A stretch of DNA of 36,654 bases, from contig JAFLUL010000016.1 of the NCBI GenBank assembly GCA_022508845.1, positions 1 through 36,654 on the forward strand. The letters run 5' to 3'. Below are positions 22,531 to 31,158 of the stretch, piece by piece. The number at the start of each line of letters is the position of its first letter. Within the stretch, counting starts at the first letter, position 1. The translations under genes were made by a program, and so were the position numbers. Under the pieces are notes generated by a model, which did no database searches, was not told where the DNA came from, and saw only the letters and a program-made list of their open reading frames with translations. This stretch comes from Oscillospiraceae bacterium. Its GTDB lineage: Bacteria; Bacillota; Clostridia; Oscillospirales; Acutalibacteraceae.

Positions 22531-23068
22531 TGATATCGAAAGAGTTTTGTATTCTGAGGAATTTCTTCATGATACAGTTAAAAGGCTCGGTGAGCAAATA
22601 ACGGAGGACTATAAAGGCAAAAAGCTGCTTCTCCTCGGAATCCTCAAAGGCTCTGTTGTTTTTTTAACAGATCTTATGAGATGCATAGACCTTCCGTGCG
22701 AAATAGATTTTATGGCGGTATCAACCTACGGCAACGGAGTTAAGTCCTCCGGAACCGTGCGCATCATCAAGGATCTCGACAGGGATATAAGGGACTGCGA
22801 TGTGCTTATAGTTGAGGATATCCTGGATTCGGGAATGACCCTATCTTACCTTATGGAGCTTTTATACGCCAGAGATCCCGGAAGCATAAAAATATGCACT
22901 CTGTTTGATAAGCCCGACAGAAGAAAGGTTGACGTTTTCGCCGATTACAGCGGGCTGTGTGTTCCGGATGAGTTTATCGTAGGCTACGGGCTTGACTACG
23001 CCGAAAAATATCGCAATCTTCCGTATGTGGGAATTCTTAAAAGAGAAATATATGAAACAAAGGAGTGA
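22523..23068 (+). CDS. hpt: Hypoxanthine phosphoribosyltransferase
   Basis: A 181-residue purine salvage enzyme converting hypoxanthine or guanine with PRPP into IMP or GMP. The PRPP-binding loop [17 protein letters not shown] is complete. [15 protein letters not shown] near the N-terminus and the substrate strand [24 protein letters not shown] near the C-terminus are family hallmarks. The start at 22523 is used because GGAGATTGG lies upstream; an earlier ATG at 22505 has no suitable site. It overlaps tilS by 8 bp, and its last codons contain the ribosome binding site of ftsH, so the three genes are translationally linked. Confidence 0.95.
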   Translation: MNSDIERVLYSEEFLHDTVKRLGEQITEDYKGKKLLLLGILKGSVVFLTDLMRCIDLPCEIDFMAVSTYGNGVKSSGTVRIIKDLDRDIRDCDVLIVEDILDSGMTLSYLMELLYARDPGSIKICTLFDKPDRRKVDVFADYSGLCVPDEFIVGYGLDYAEKYRNLPYVGILKREIYETKE

Positions 23069-23073
23069 AGTCA

Positions 23074-24981
23074 TTGGAAAATAAAAAATCAAGAAAAATA
23101 GGGCAGTTTCTCCCCATAATATTAGTTCCTCTCATTATGATAATGGTTATATCATTTTTTGTGAACTCCCATTCAAACGATAAGGAGCTAACCTATTATG
23201 ATGTTGTCCAGATGTTTAAAAACGATGAGATAGGTAAATACGAGCTGAATCTCTCAAACGGCGTTCTTACCTATACGCTCAGAAACGAAAAAACAGTCCG
23301 CAAATATACCGTTCCGAGCGTGAGCCTTTTTTATGAGGATATTCACGAGTATATTATGAGCTACAACGAAGCTCATCCCGATTCGCCTGTTTTGTTTGAC
23401 TACGAGGCCGGTTCCTCAAATTCCTGGATACTCAGTCTCTTGCCAACCATCATTCTTATCGGCGTTCTCGCCGTGCTTATGTTTGTTATGACAAGGCGAA
23501 TGAATCAGAGCATTATGAGCGAATCAAACCGCACTATGAGCTTCGGAAGAGCAAGGGTTCGAAAAAACAATGAGGGCGGCAAAAAGGTGACCTTTGCCGA
23601 TGTTGCGGGAGCTGATGAGGAAAAGGAAGAGCTGAGTGAAATAGTTGAGTTCCTTAAAAATCCTCAAAAATATACCGATCTCGGCGCGAGAATACCAAAG
23701 GGCGTTTTGCTTGTAGGCCCTCCCGGAACAGGTAAAACTCTTCTTGCAAAGGCAGTTGCGGGTGAGGCGAACGCACCGTTCTTATCAATTTCAGGCTCCG
23801 ATTTCCTTGAGATGTATGTAGGCGTTGGTGCATCGAGAGTTCGTGATTTGTTTGCTCAGGCAAAAAAGAGCGCGCCGTCAATTATATTTATTGATGAAAT
23901 AGACGCAGTCGGACGCCATAGAGGCGCCGGAATGGGCGGCGGCCATGACGAAAGAGAGCAAACTTTGAATCAGATGCTTGTTGAAATGGACGGTTTCGTT
24001 GAAAACGAGGGCGTTATAGTTATCGCTGCAACAAACCGCCCTGATATCCTTGATCCCGCTCTGCTTCGTCCCGGACGCTTTGACCGCCAGATTACTGTAG
24101 GCTATCCCGATCTCAAGGGCAGAGAGGAGATACTCAAGGTTCACGCCAAGAATAAATCTCTTGCCCCCGATGTCAGCTTAGAGGAGATAGCTCGTTCAAC
24201 GGTTGGATTTACGGGAGCCGATCTTGAAAATCTGCTCAATGAGGCCGCGCTTCTCTCGGCAAGAAGAGGAATTAAGGCTGTAACCAGGGCCGAAATAGCT
24301 GAGGCAACGGTCAAGGTTCTTGTTGGCACCGAGAAAAAATCGCATAAGATATCCGATAAGGAAAAACGCATTACAGCCTTCCACGAGGCAGGTCATGCTG
24401 TTTCAACCTATTTCCTTGAAGGACAGGACCCCGTTCATCAGGTTTCCATTGTTCCGAGAGGTATGGCGGGCGGCTACACAATGAGTATACCGCTCGAGGA
24501 TAAAATGTACCGCTCCAAAAAGTTTATGGAGGATGATCTTGTAACTCTCCTCGGAGGAAGAGTTGCAGAGAAGATCGTTTTTGATGATATAACAACAGGA
24601 GCGTCAAACGATATTCAGCGCGCCTCAGAAATGGCCAGAAATATGGTAACCAAATACGGAATGAGCGAGAATTTGGGCCCCATTTCTTTCGGCTCGGGTA
24701 ATGATGAGGTGTTCCTCGGCAAGGATTACGGCACTGTTCGCAATTATTCCGAGGAAATAGCCAAGGATATTGACGATGAAGTTAAAAACATCATAACAAA
24801 CGCGTATAACCGCTGCGAAAAGCTTTTAACAGAGCATAGGGCTGAACTTGACCGCCTTGCCGAATATCTTATAGCCAATGAAAAGATTGACGGCGATGAT
24901 TTTGCAAAGCTTATGGCGGGTGAAATTATCGGATCGGAAAATATCCCTCAGGAGGTAAGTGAAAATGAAGAAAACGCTTAA
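23074..24981 (+). CDS. ftsH: ATP-dependent zinc metalloprotease FtsH
   Basis: A 635-residue membrane-anchored AAA+ protease that degrades misfolded membrane and regulatory proteins. Two membrane helices (about 12-30 and about 115-135) flank an external domain. The AAA module has Walker A GPPGTGKT (about 215), Walker [12 protein letters not shown], the SRH with [20 protein letters not shown], and pore residues in [19 protein letters not shown]. The zinc protease site is HEAGHA (about 437), with the downstream Asp in the [11 protein letters not shown] region. TTG at 23074 is chosen because AAGGAG lies 8 bp before it; the GTG at 23065 would overlap that site. The last 17 bp overlap the following cyclophilin gene. 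Confidence 0.96.
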   Translation: MENKKSRKIGQFLPIILVPLIMIMVISFFVNSHSNDKELTYYDVVQMFKNDEIGKYELNLSNGVLTYTLRNEKTVRKYTVPSVSLFYEDIHEYIMSYNEAHPDSPVLFDYEAGSSNSWILSLLPTIILIGVLAVLMFVMTRRMNQSIMSESNRTMSFGRARVRKNNEGGKKVTFADVAGADEEKEELSEIVEFLKNPQKYTDLGARIPKGVLLVGPPGTGKTLLAKAVAGEANAPFLSISGSDFLEMYVGVGASRVRDLFAQAKKSAPSIIFIDEIDAVGRHRGAGMGGGHDEREQTLNQMLVEMDGFVENEGVIVIAATNRPDILDPALLRPGRFDRQITVGYPDLKGREEILKVHAKNKSLAPDVSLEEIARSTVGFTGADLENLLNEAALLSARRGIKAVTRAEIAEATVKVLVGTEKKSHKISDKEKRITAFHEAGHAVSTYFLEGQDPVHQVSIVPRGMAGGYTMSIPLEDKMYRSKKFMEDDLVTLLGGRVAEKIVFDDITTGASNDIQRASEMARNMVTKYGMSENLGPISFGSGNDEVFLGKDYGTVRNYSEEIAKDIDDEVKNIITNAYNRCEKLLTEHRAELDRLAEYLIANEKIDGDDFAKLMAGEIIGSENIPQEVSENEENA

Positions 24982-25675
24982 ATTTTTTTCATTTATAGCC
25001 GCGGTTTTAGTGTTGCTGTCCGCGTTAACAGCCTGTTCAAAAGATAAGAATAATAAGGAGAATAATACTGGAGATATGACATACGAAGAAATTTATAAGG
25101 CAACTGCCGAACAGTTCAGCGATAACAAAAACCCCGTTGCGATAATCGTTATGGAGAACGGCGACGCCATAGCCTTTGAAATGTATAGTGATAAAGCCCC
25201 AAACACGGTTCTTAACTTTATCTCTCTTGCAAACAAAGGTTTTTATGACGGAGTTATCTTCCACAGGGTTATCGGAAACTTTATGATTCAAACCGGCGAT
25301 CCTCTCGGAACGGGTATGGGCGGCCCCGGTTATATGATCGAAGGCGAATTTTCAAATAATGACTGCGATAACGATATTTCTCACGAGGCCGGAGTTGTTT
25401 CAATGGCGCGTCAGGGAAATCCGTATTATCCCGCTCTTGCTTATAACACCGCCGGATCGCAGTTCTTCATCTGCACAGACAGCAATAATGTTAAGCATCT
25501 TGACGGCGATTATGCAGCCTTCGGAAAGGTTATTTACGGAATGGACACCGTTTATGCCATCGCCGCCGTTGAAACCGACAGCAAGGACAGACCCTTGTCG
25601 GAGCAAAAAATGGCATATGTCCGTGTTGACACCCACGGGGTTCAATATGATGAACCGGAAACTATTGCGGAATAA
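24965..25675 (+). CDS. Peptidyl-prolyl cis-trans isomerase lipoprotein, cyclophilin type
   Basis: A 236-residue protein with a lipoprotein signal (LLSALTAC, Cys24) followed by a Lys/Asn/Asp-rich linker and a cyclophilin domain. Family blocks are [55 protein letters not shown] and [10 protein letters not shown]. These include the catalytic-arginine FHR block and the FMxQ/QFF substrate pocket. It should fold exported proteins at the outer face of the membrane. The ATG at 24965 follows GGAGG by 9 bp; the GTG two codons earlier is too close. It begins inside the end of ftsH (17-bp overlap), so a folding factor is coupled to a membrane protease. This coupling is not part of the universal tilS-hpt-ftsH order. 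Confidence 0.93.
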   Translation: MKKTLKFFSFIAAVLVLLSALTACSKDKNNKENNTGDMTYEEIYKATAEQFSDNKNPVAIIVMENGDAIAFEMYSDKAPNTVLNFISLANKGFYDGVIFHRVIGNFMIQTGDPLGTGMGGPGYMIEGEFSNNDCDNDISHEAGVVSMARQGNPYYPALAYNTAGSQFFICTDSNNVKHLDGDYAAFGKVIYGMDTVYAIAAVETDSKDRPLSEQKMAYVRVDTHGVQYDEPETIAE

Positions 25676-25719
25676 ATCCAAACGGTTTAAAAAGTTTTAA
25701 AAAAGTTAACAAAATAATC

Positions 25720-25748
25720 TTGATTTTTTGGAAAAAATAATATATTAT
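25720..25748 (+). promoter_or_regulatory. Promoter of the 48-residue protein gene
   Basis: TTGATT (25720-25725), 17 bp, TATTAT (25743-25748), about 30 bp before an ATG with GGAGG. This separates the small gene from the upstream housekeeping run. Confidence 0.7.
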
Positions 25749-25780
25749 TATAGCGTAATAAAAATTGGAGGTAAATAAAA

Positions 25781-25927
25781 ATGTCAAAAGTTGTTTTTAA
25801 ATTGTTTATTAAAGTTCTTAAGCCCCTTGCAAAGATCGCTATTTTTGCATCCATCATCAGCTACATTCTTGAGGCTCTCGGAATAACAGAAGATCCCGAG
25901 GATGAAGGCACAGAAGAAGAGGAATAA
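25781..25927 (+). CDS. Small 48-residue amphipathic protein, function unknown
   Basis: I do not recognise this protein. It starts at an ATG preceded by GGAGGTAAATAAAA, a near-perfect ribosome binding site. The first 20 residues are Lys-rich and amphipathic (MSKVVFKLFIKVLKPLAKIA). A short hydrophobic stretch follows (IFASIISYILEALGI), then an acidic tail with nine Asp/Glu among the last 13 residues. The charge layout (basic-hydrophobic front, acidic rear) suggests peripheral or inserted membrane association, but that is inference. It has its own sigma-A promoter and a strong intrinsic terminator immediately downstream, so it is a complete one-gene transcription unit, which argues strongly that it is real. 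It lies between the ftsH-cyclophilin run and an oxidoreductase operon, neither of which explains it. It could be a toxin-like or regulatory membrane peptide. Confidence 0.8.
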   Translation: MSKVVFKLFIKVLKPLAKIAIFASIISYILEALGITEDPEDEGTEEEE

Positions 25928-25942
25928 AATTCAGTTTTATGG

Positions 25943-25970
25943 ATCCGCTCATCGTGAGCGGATTTTTTTT
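25943..25970 (+). terminator. Rho-independent terminator after the small protein gene
   Basis: ATCCGCTCA (25943-25951), loop TCG, TGAGCGGAT (25955-25963), a perfect 9-bp stem followed by seven T residues. Confidence 0.93.
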
Positions 25971-25990
25971 GTTAAAATTAACTTAACTTA

Positions 25991-26019
25991 TTGATTTACG
26001 GAAAAAAAATATATATAAT
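25991..26019 (+). promoter_or_regulatory. Promoter of the oxidoreductase operon
   Basis: TTGATT (25991-25996), 17 bp, TATAAT (26014-26019), directly after the small-gene terminator. A short hairpin (CCGTT/AACGG, 26027-26039) falls at the start of the predicted transcript. Confidence 0.75.
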
Positions 26020-26068
26020 ATAACTGCCGTTTCTAACGGATATATAAAATCTTATTGAGGGATAAACA

Positions 26069-27502
26069 ATGATCTATGATGTTGCAATTATAGGCGCGGG
26101 CGTTATTGGTTCGCTTACAGCAAGAGAGCTTAGCAGATTTAAGCTGAAAACAGCTCTTCTTGAGGCTGCTAACGATGTTGCCATGGGGGCAACAAAGGCA
26201 AACAGCGGTATAGTTCACGCGGGATTTGACGCAGTTCCCGGAACGTTAAAGGCAAAATTTAATGTTAAAGGAGCCTCTATGATGGCAGACTATTGCAAAC
26301 AGCTTAGTGTGCCTTATAAAAACAACGGTTCTCTTGTCGTTGCGTTTTCTGAAGAAGAAAAAGAAACGCTGGACGAGCTTTATAACAGAGGTATAGCCAA
26401 CGGAGTTGAAGAGCTCCGGATAATCGACAGGGAAGAGCTTGTAAGCCTTGAACCGAATATATCCGATGAGGCTGTTGCCGCTCTTGTTGCTCCAACCGCA
26501 GGTATAGTTTGCCCTTACGAGCTTACGATAGCTGCTGCTGAGAACGCTGTTTCAAACGGAGTTCAATTTATAAGAAACTGCCGTGTTACAGCAATTCGGT
26601 TTAAAGAGGGAGTTTTCTCTCTTGAAACAGCTCAGGGTATGATAGAGGCAAAGTATGTAGTAAACGCCGCAGGCGTTCATTCCGATGAAATTGCAAAAAT
26701 GGTCGGCGATAACAGTTTTGATATCATCCCGAGAGCGGGAGAGTATTTTATTCTTGATAAGTCCGTTGGAAATCTTGTTTCTCATACGATCTTCCAATGT
26801 CCGTCAAAACTCGGCAAAGGTGTTCTTGTAACCGGAACGGTTGACGGTAATCTTCTTATCGGCCCAACCGCCTCTGATATCGAAGATAAGGATAACAAAG
26901 CAACAACTCTCGCAGGGCTTAATGATGTTAAAAAGCTTGCTTCCAAGAGCTGCAAAAACGTATCCGCACGAAATGCGATAACCTCCTTTACCGGAGTGAG
27001 AGCCCGCGCAACAACCGATGACTTTATTATCGGACCGATAGAGTCAAACGCTCAGTTTATAAATGCCGCGGGAATTGAATCCCCGGGGCTTTCCTCTGCG
27101 CCTGCCATTGCGGTTTATCTTGCTCACATTATTTGCGAGGCTTTGGGCGAAGTTGAAGTGAATGAATCCTTTAACGGAGTTCGCCGCGATGTGTTCCGAT
27201 TCAGACACGCAACCGACGAAGAAAAAGCTGCCGCAATAGAAAAGGATCCTGCATACGGGCGCATAGTTTGCCGCTGCGAAACAATAACCGAAGGCGAGAT
27301 AATTGACGCCATTCGCGCTCCCGCCGGCGCAAGAGATGTTGACGGCGTTAAAAGACGTACAAGAGCAGGGATGGGACGCTGTCAGGGCGGTTTTTGCGGC
27401 TCAAAAGTTGTTGAGATTCTCGCACGAGAACTGGGAAAAGACATAAATGAGATAACCAAATTCGGCAACGGCTCGGTTATACTCTTTGATAAAACTAAAT
27501 AA
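26069..27502 (+). CDS. FAD-dependent glycerol-3-phosphate dehydrogenase-type oxidoreductase with Fe-S domain
   Basis: A 477-residue flavoprotein of the DAO/GlpA class. The N-terminal FAD-binding motif is VAIIGAGVIGSLTARELSRF. The conserved KANSGIVHAGFDAVPGTLKAKF block follows, then VNAAGVHSDEIAKMVGD and a GVRARATTDDFIIGP segment. The C-terminal part (about residues 390-460) is a BFD-like [2Fe-2S] domain with CRCE and, about 35 residues later, RCQGGFC, giving four cysteines. It probably oxidises glycerol-3-phosphate or a similar 2-hydroxy acid and passes electrons to partner subunits. Its two downstream neighbours form the set seen in many anaerobic Clostridia. GAGGG lies before the ATG. The exact substrate is inference. 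Confidence 0.88.
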   Translation: MIYDVAIIGAGVIGSLTARELSRFKLKTALLEAANDVAMGATKANSGIVHAGFDAVPGTLKAKFNVKGASMMADYCKQLSVPYKNNGSLVVAFSEEEKETLDELYNRGIANGVEELRIIDREELVSLEPNISDEAVAALVAPTAGIVCPYELTIAAAENAVSNGVQFIRNCRVTAIRFKEGVFSLETAQGMIEAKYVVNAAGVHSDEIAKMVGDNSFDIIPRAGEYFILDKSVGNLVSHTIFQCPSKLGKGVLVTGTVDGNLLIGPTASDIEDKDNKATTLAGLNDVKKLASKSCKNVSARNAITSFTGVRARATTDDFIIGPIESNAQFINAAGIESPGLSSAPAIAVYLAHIICEALGEVEVNESFNGVRRDVFRFRHATDEEKAAAIEKDPAYGRIVCRCETITEGEIIDAIRAPAGARDVDGVKRRTRAGMGRCQGGFCGSKVVEILARELGKDINEITKFGNGSVILFDKTK

Positions 27503-27517
27503 GAGGAGGAGAAAACC

Positions 27518-28774
27518 GTGATAAACTACGATCTTGTTGTTGTCGGAGGCGGCCCCGCAGGTATGGCAGCCGCGCTAAAGGCAAAAGAAGAAGGTGTCCG
27601 GAAAATAATCATACTTGAGAGAGCCGAAACATTGGGCGGAATTCTTGAGCAATGCATACACACAGGTTTCGGCCTCCATTATTTCGGAGAAGAGCTTTCG
27701 GGGCCTGAGTATGCCGAAAAATTTATTGTTCAGGTTAATAACGCTGAAATTGATGTAAAATGCGATACTATGGTTTTGGCTATAAGTGAAGATAATATTG
27801 TTACCGCGGTTAATAAAAACGACGGACTGATAAAAATTCAGGCTAAGGCCATAGTTCTTGCTATGGGTTGCCGCGAAAGACCCCGCGGCGCGCTTGAAAT
27901 GGCAGGAACCAGAGCCTCAGGCATAATGACGGCAGGTACAGCTCAAAAATATGTTAATCTTGACGGATATATGCCGGGTAAAAAGGTGGTTATTTTAGGT
28001 TCAGGCGATATCGGCCTTATTATGGCGCGAAGAATGACTCTTGAAGGGGCCGAGGTCAAGGTCGTTTGCGAAATAATGCCGTATTCCGGCGGACTTACCA
28101 GAAATATAGTTCAGTGTCTCGATGATTTCGGGATTCCGCTTCGCCTCTCAACAACCGTTATTGAAACCCACGGAAAAGAGCGCCTTGAGGGCGTTACCAT
28201 AGCTAAGGTTGACGAGCGTCTTCAGCCGATCCCCGGAACCGAGGAGTATATCGAATGTGACACTCTTATGCTTTCTGTTGGTCTTATTCCGGAAAACGAA
28301 CTTACGAAGAACGTTGGAATTGCTCTTGACAGGGTAACAAACGGAGCTGTTGTTGACGAGATGCGCCAAACCGATCATAAAGGTGTTTTTGCCTGTGGAA
28401 ACGTGCTTCACGTTCACGACCTCGTTGACTATGTAACGCTTGAGTCGCAGCTTGCAGGTAAAGGCGCTGCCGAATATATTCTCGGTAAGGCTCCCGAGAG
28501 CGTTGTTTATGTTTCTCCCGAAACAGGAAACGGCGTAAGATACATTGTTCCTCAGAAGATAAACATAAAAAATCCAAACGATGTAAAGCTGTATTTCAGA
28601 GTTGGAAAAATATATAAGAACGCAAAGGTCGTTCTTGAATGTGACGGAAAAGTGCTTTCGTCTAAAAAGAAGGTAAAGCTCGCCCCAGGTGAAATGGAAG
28701 ATGTAACCGTTACAGCCGATGTTCTTGCCTCGATGAACGAAAACAGCAAAATTACCGTGAGAGTGGAGGAATAA
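27518..28774 (+). CDS. FAD/NAD(P)-dependent oxidoreductase, partner subunit
   Basis: A 418-residue pyridine nucleotide-disulfide-type flavoprotein. It has an N-terminal FAD motif (VVVGGGPAGMAAALKAKEEG), the segment ERAETLGGILEQCIHTGFGL and a second Rossmann motif for NAD(P) (KVVILGSGDIGLIMARRM). The C-terminal FAD-contact motif is GVFACGNVLHVHDLVDYV. It has no redox CxxC pair, so it is not a thioredoxin reductase. In Clostridia this protein is found between a GlpA-type dehydrogenase and a DUF1667 protein and probably transfers electrons from the first to NAD(P)+ or another acceptor. It starts at GTG after GAGGAGG, 15 bp after the preceding stop. About the last 90 residues form an extra beta-rich tail ending TVTADVLASMNENSKITV. 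Confidence 0.87.
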   Translation: MINYDLVVVGGGPAGMAAALKAKEEGVRKIIILERAETLGGILEQCIHTGFGLHYFGEELSGPEYAEKFIVQVNNAEIDVKCDTMVLAISEDNIVTAVNKNDGLIKIQAKAIVLAMGCRERPRGALEMAGTRASGIMTAGTAQKYVNLDGYMPGKKVVILGSGDIGLIMARRMTLEGAEVKVVCEIMPYSGGLTRNIVQCLDDFGIPLRLSTTVIETHGKERLEGVTIAKVDERLQPIPGTEEYIECDTLMLSVGLIPENELTKNVGIALDRVTNGAVVDEMRQTDHKGVFACGNVLHVHDLVDYVTLESQLAGKGAAEYILGKAPESVVYVSPETGNGVRYIVPQKINIKNPNDVKLYFRVGKIYKNAKVVLECDGKVLSSKKKVKLAPGEMEDVTVTADVLASMNENSKITVRVEE

Positions 28775-28777
28775 ATT

Positions 28778-29131
28778 ATGAAGAAAGAGCTCACCTGTGT
28801 AGCCTGTCCTCTTGGCTGCCAGATAACGGTTGAATATGAGGGAGAGGAAGTTTTTTCCGTTACCGGAAACACCTGCAAGCGCGGAGATGCCTATGCCCGT
28901 ACAGAGATAGTTAATCCAACCCGCTCCCTTGCAACAACAATAAAGGTTATAAACGGAGTTCATCCGGTTGTCCCCGTAAAGTCTAATAAGCCTGTTCCGA
29001 AAAACAGAATTTTTGACTGTATGAAGGTTATAAACGAAACTTCCGTTAACGCGCCGGTAAAAATAGGGCAGGTGCTTATTTCTGATATCCTCGGAACGGG
29101 CGCGGACATAGTTGCAACAAATAACGACTGA
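28778..29131 (+). CDS. DUF1667 iron-sulfur protein, small subunit
   Basis: A 117-residue DUF1667 protein. Four cysteines near the N-terminus (Cys7, Cys10, Cys14 and one about 20 residues later in GNTCKRGDAYA) follow the Cx2Cx3CxnC pattern of the [4Fe-4S] motif in molybdopterin oxidoreductases, without the rest of that enzyme. It probably carries an Fe-S cluster for the preceding two flavoproteins. The motif NPTRSLATTIKVINGVHPVV is characteristic. It begins 3 bp after the previous stop, with GGAGG inside that gene's end, so translation is coupled. It is followed 13 bp later by the fucosidase gene. Confidence 0.9.
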   Translation: MKKELTCVACPLGCQITVEYEGEEVFSVTGNTCKRGDAYARTEIVNPTRSLATTIKVINGVHPVVPVKSNKPVPKNRIFDCMKVINETSVNAPVKIGQVLISDILGTGADIVATNND

Positions 29132-29144
29132 AAAAGGTGTTACA

Positions 29145-30548
29145 ATGAATAAAGCCTATTTATATGCTAATTCCGCTTTGCCGTCAAAAAGGCAGATAAA
29201 GTGGCAGCAAACGGAGTTTTACGGTCTAATAAGCTATGGCCTTCCGGTTTTTACATCGGCTAATTTCGGAGGCGGTTTTACTCCGCCTTCGGTTTTTTGG
29301 CCTGAGGATATGAATACCGACAGCTGGTGTGAGCTTGCAGTAAATGCCGGGATGAAAGGGCTAGTTTTTACCTGCAAGCATTACGACGGATTTTGCCTTT
29401 GGCCAACAAAGCACACAGATTACAGCGTTAAAAGCTCAAACTGGAAAAACGGCGAAGGAGATATGGTGAGGCTTGTTGCCGATTCGTGCCGTAAATATGG
29501 GCTTAAATTCGGCATATATCTTGCTCCGTGGGATATGCACGAAAAGAGCTACGGCAGTGGAAAAGAGTATGACGATTATTTCTGCTCGCTTTTAACGGAG
29601 CTTCTTTCCGACTACGGAGACGTTTTCTGCGTTTGGCTTGACGGCATTTGCGGCAGCACCGAAACCAGAACCCAAAACTACGATTGGGGCAGATATTATG
29701 CTGTTATCAGAGAGCTTATGCCAAATGCTGTAATTGCATTTATGGGGCCTGATGTGAGATGGAGCGGCAATGAAAACGGCGTTACCCGTGAAAACGAATG
29801 GAGCCCCGTTCCTGCCTGGTATGGAATTTATGAAAACGGCAAAAGCGAAGAAAAGCCGAAAAATAAAAAGGGCGGCGATATAATGTCGCTTGATATAGGC
29901 AGCAGAAAAGCTATAAAAGGCGAAGAAAAATTCATATGGTATCCGTGTGAAGTAAGTGTACCTATGAGAAAGCATTGGTTTTACAGCGATGACGATAAAT
30001 ATTCGGTTAAAACCAAGGATAAGCTTTTAAAGCTCTATTATAATACCGTTGGTAATAATTCCTGTCTTATGCTCGGTCTCTCTCCGAGCAAGAGGGGTAT
30101 TATCGAAGAACCGGACTCTCAAATACTGACCGCCTTCGGAAAAGATATTAAAATTATGTTTTCAGGCGATATCGTTTCAACTAAAGGTAAAGTTTCCGCT
30201 TCGTCCGTTTTAGGGGAAAGCAAGGCCGAAAACGTTAAAACCCCAGTTTTGACTGAATTCTGGAGGCCCGATGAGCAGGATAAAATCCCTGAGCTTATAA
30301 TTGAATTTGAAGAGGACGAGCTGTTTGACAAGCTTGTTTTGCAGGAAAATATATATTCGGGTCAGCATATTGAGGAATTTGCTGTTTTTTATAAAAACGA
30401 TAAGAATAAATGGAAACCGATTTATAAAGGCGGCAGCGTTGGATATAAGCGAATTTGTCCGTTAAAGGCGATGAAATGTAAGGGCGTTAAAATCGTATTC
30501 TCAAAATACCGCGATTTCTTTGAGCTTGCAAAGGTGCAGATAAACTGA
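29145..30548 (+). CDS. GH29 alpha-L-fucosidase-like glycosidase
   Basis: A 467-residue family GH29 protein, whose members release alpha-linked L-fucose with retention of configuration. Typical blocks are KWQQTEFYGLISYGLP, FTCKHYDGFCLWPTKHTDY, YGLKFGIYLAPWDMHE and DVFCVWLDGICGS, where the Asp of WLDG is the expected nucleophile. IAFMGPDVRWSGNENG and ENEWSPVP follow. A C-terminal beta-sandwich (about 340-467) contains a discoidin-like stretch (LVLQENIYSGQHIEEFAVFY). No signal peptide is visible, so fucosylated oligosaccharides would need to be imported. The start at 29145 is chosen for AAGGTG upstream; an earlier ATG at 29112 lies inside the preceding gene. It is the last but one gene of the run starting at 26069, an odd partner for redox genes. 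Confidence 0.88.
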   Translation: MNKAYLYANSALPSKRQIKWQQTEFYGLISYGLPVFTSANFGGGFTPPSVFWPEDMNTDSWCELAVNAGMKGLVFTCKHYDGFCLWPTKHTDYSVKSSNWKNGEGDMVRLVADSCRKYGLKFGIYLAPWDMHEKSYGSGKEYDDYFCSLLTELLSDYGDVFCVWLDGICGSTETRTQNYDWGRYYAVIRELMPNAVIAFMGPDVRWSGNENGVTRENEWSPVPAWYGIYENGKSEEKPKNKKGGDIMSLDIGSRKAIKGEEKFIWYPCEVSVPMRKHWFYSDDDKYSVKTKDKLLKLYYNTVGNNSCLMLGLSPSKRGIIEEPDSQILTAFGKDIKIMFSGDIVSTKGKVSASSVLGESKAENVKTPVLTEFWRPDEQDKIPELIIEFEEDELFDKLVLQENIYSGQHIEEFAVFYKNDKNKWKPIYKGGSVGYKRICPLKAMKCKGVKIVFSKYRDFFELAKVQIN

Positions 30549-30549
30549 T

Positions 30550-31032
30550 ATGCCGGTTCATAATATCCCGCCTGTTTACGATAAAAACAGCCGCATACTG
30601 ATTTTGGGAAGCTTTCCGAGCGTAAGATCCCGTGCGGACGAGTTTTTTTACGCTCATCCGAGAAACCGCTTTTGGCAGGTTATTTCGGCGGTTTATGAAT
30701 GCCCCTTGCCCTGCTCCGTTCAAGATAAAAAACAGCTTCTTTTGGGCAATAATATCGCTTTATGGGATGTTATTGCCCGCTGCAGCGTAACCGGCAGCAG
30801 CGATATGAGCATAAAAAATGCAGAGCCGAACGATATAGGGGTTATTATCCGAGACGCGAACATCCAAAAGATTATTTTAAACGGAAAAACCGCCGAAAAA
30901 TACTATAACCGACTTGTTTTTCCCTCAACAGGTATCAGGTGCGAATGCCTTCCGTCTACCTCCCCGGCAAATGCCGCGATTAAAACTGAAGAACTTATAA
31001 AAATTTGGAAAAATAGTTTATTAAACTCTTGA
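30550..31032 (+). CDS. DNA-deoxyinosine/uracil glycosylase, Mug-like superfamily
   Basis: A 160-residue protein of the uracil-DNA glycosylase superfamily, closest to the hypoxanthine-DNA (deoxyinosine) glycosylase branch. Motifs are ILGSFPSVRSR (motif 1 region), YAHPRNRFWQVI, NIALWDVIARC and the C-terminal LPSTSPANAA, equivalent to the family's motif 2 His/Ser-Pro loop. It removes deaminated bases from DNA to start base excision repair; the base specificity is inferred from the branch. It begins 1 bp after the fucosidase stop and probably shares its transcript. The functions are unrelated, so this is likely simple genome packing. Length is normal. Confidence 0.82.
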   Translation: MPVHNIPPVYDKNSRILILGSFPSVRSRADEFFYAHPRNRFWQVISAVYECPLPCSVQDKKQLLLGNNIALWDVIARCSVTGSSDMSIKNAEPNDIGVIIRDANIQKIILNGKTAEKYYNRLVFPSTGIRCECLPSTSPANAAIKTEELIKIWKNSLLNS

Positions 31033-31057
31033 CAAAACGAATTTTATCATTTATAAT
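31029..31057 (+). promoter_or_regulatory. tRNA-Ala promoter
   Basis: TTGACA (31029-31034), 17 bp, TATAAT (31052-31057), both boxes perfect consensus. The predicted start is just before the broken tRNA copy at 31071, not at the intact tRNA 88 bp further on. Confidence 0.85.
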
Positions 31058-31070
31058 AGCTTACGTCATT

Positions 31071-31097
31071 GGGGGTATAGCTCAGCTGATAATTCGG
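31071..31097 (+). pseudogene. Broken copy of the tRNA-Ala 5' end
   Basis: The 18 nt GGGGGTATAGCTCAGCTG (31071-31088) are identical to the first 18 nt of the tRNA at 31159. After two bases comes AATTCGG (31091-31097), the same seven bases that follow the CCA end of the intact tRNA. This is what an internal deletion of a tandem tRNA copy would leave. Confidence 0.75.
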
Positions 31098-31158
31098 TAA
31101 AAGCTAAAACTCATCAAATTAAATCTTAATAAATAAATTACTTAGTGTCACATCATTT

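Noticed and set aside
27518-28774. Thioredoxin reductase
   Set aside because: It has the paired FAD and NAD(P) motifs but no redox-active CxxC, and it sits between a GlpA-type and a DUF1667 gene.
28148-28963. 271-codon minus-strand ORF across the flavoprotein and DUF1667 genes
   Set aside because: It is antisense to two well-supported genes, spans their boundary and has no motifs or ribosome binding site.
31071-31158. A second complete tRNA gene
   Set aside because: Only the first 18 nt match; no anticodon arm, T-arm or acceptor 3' strand follows.
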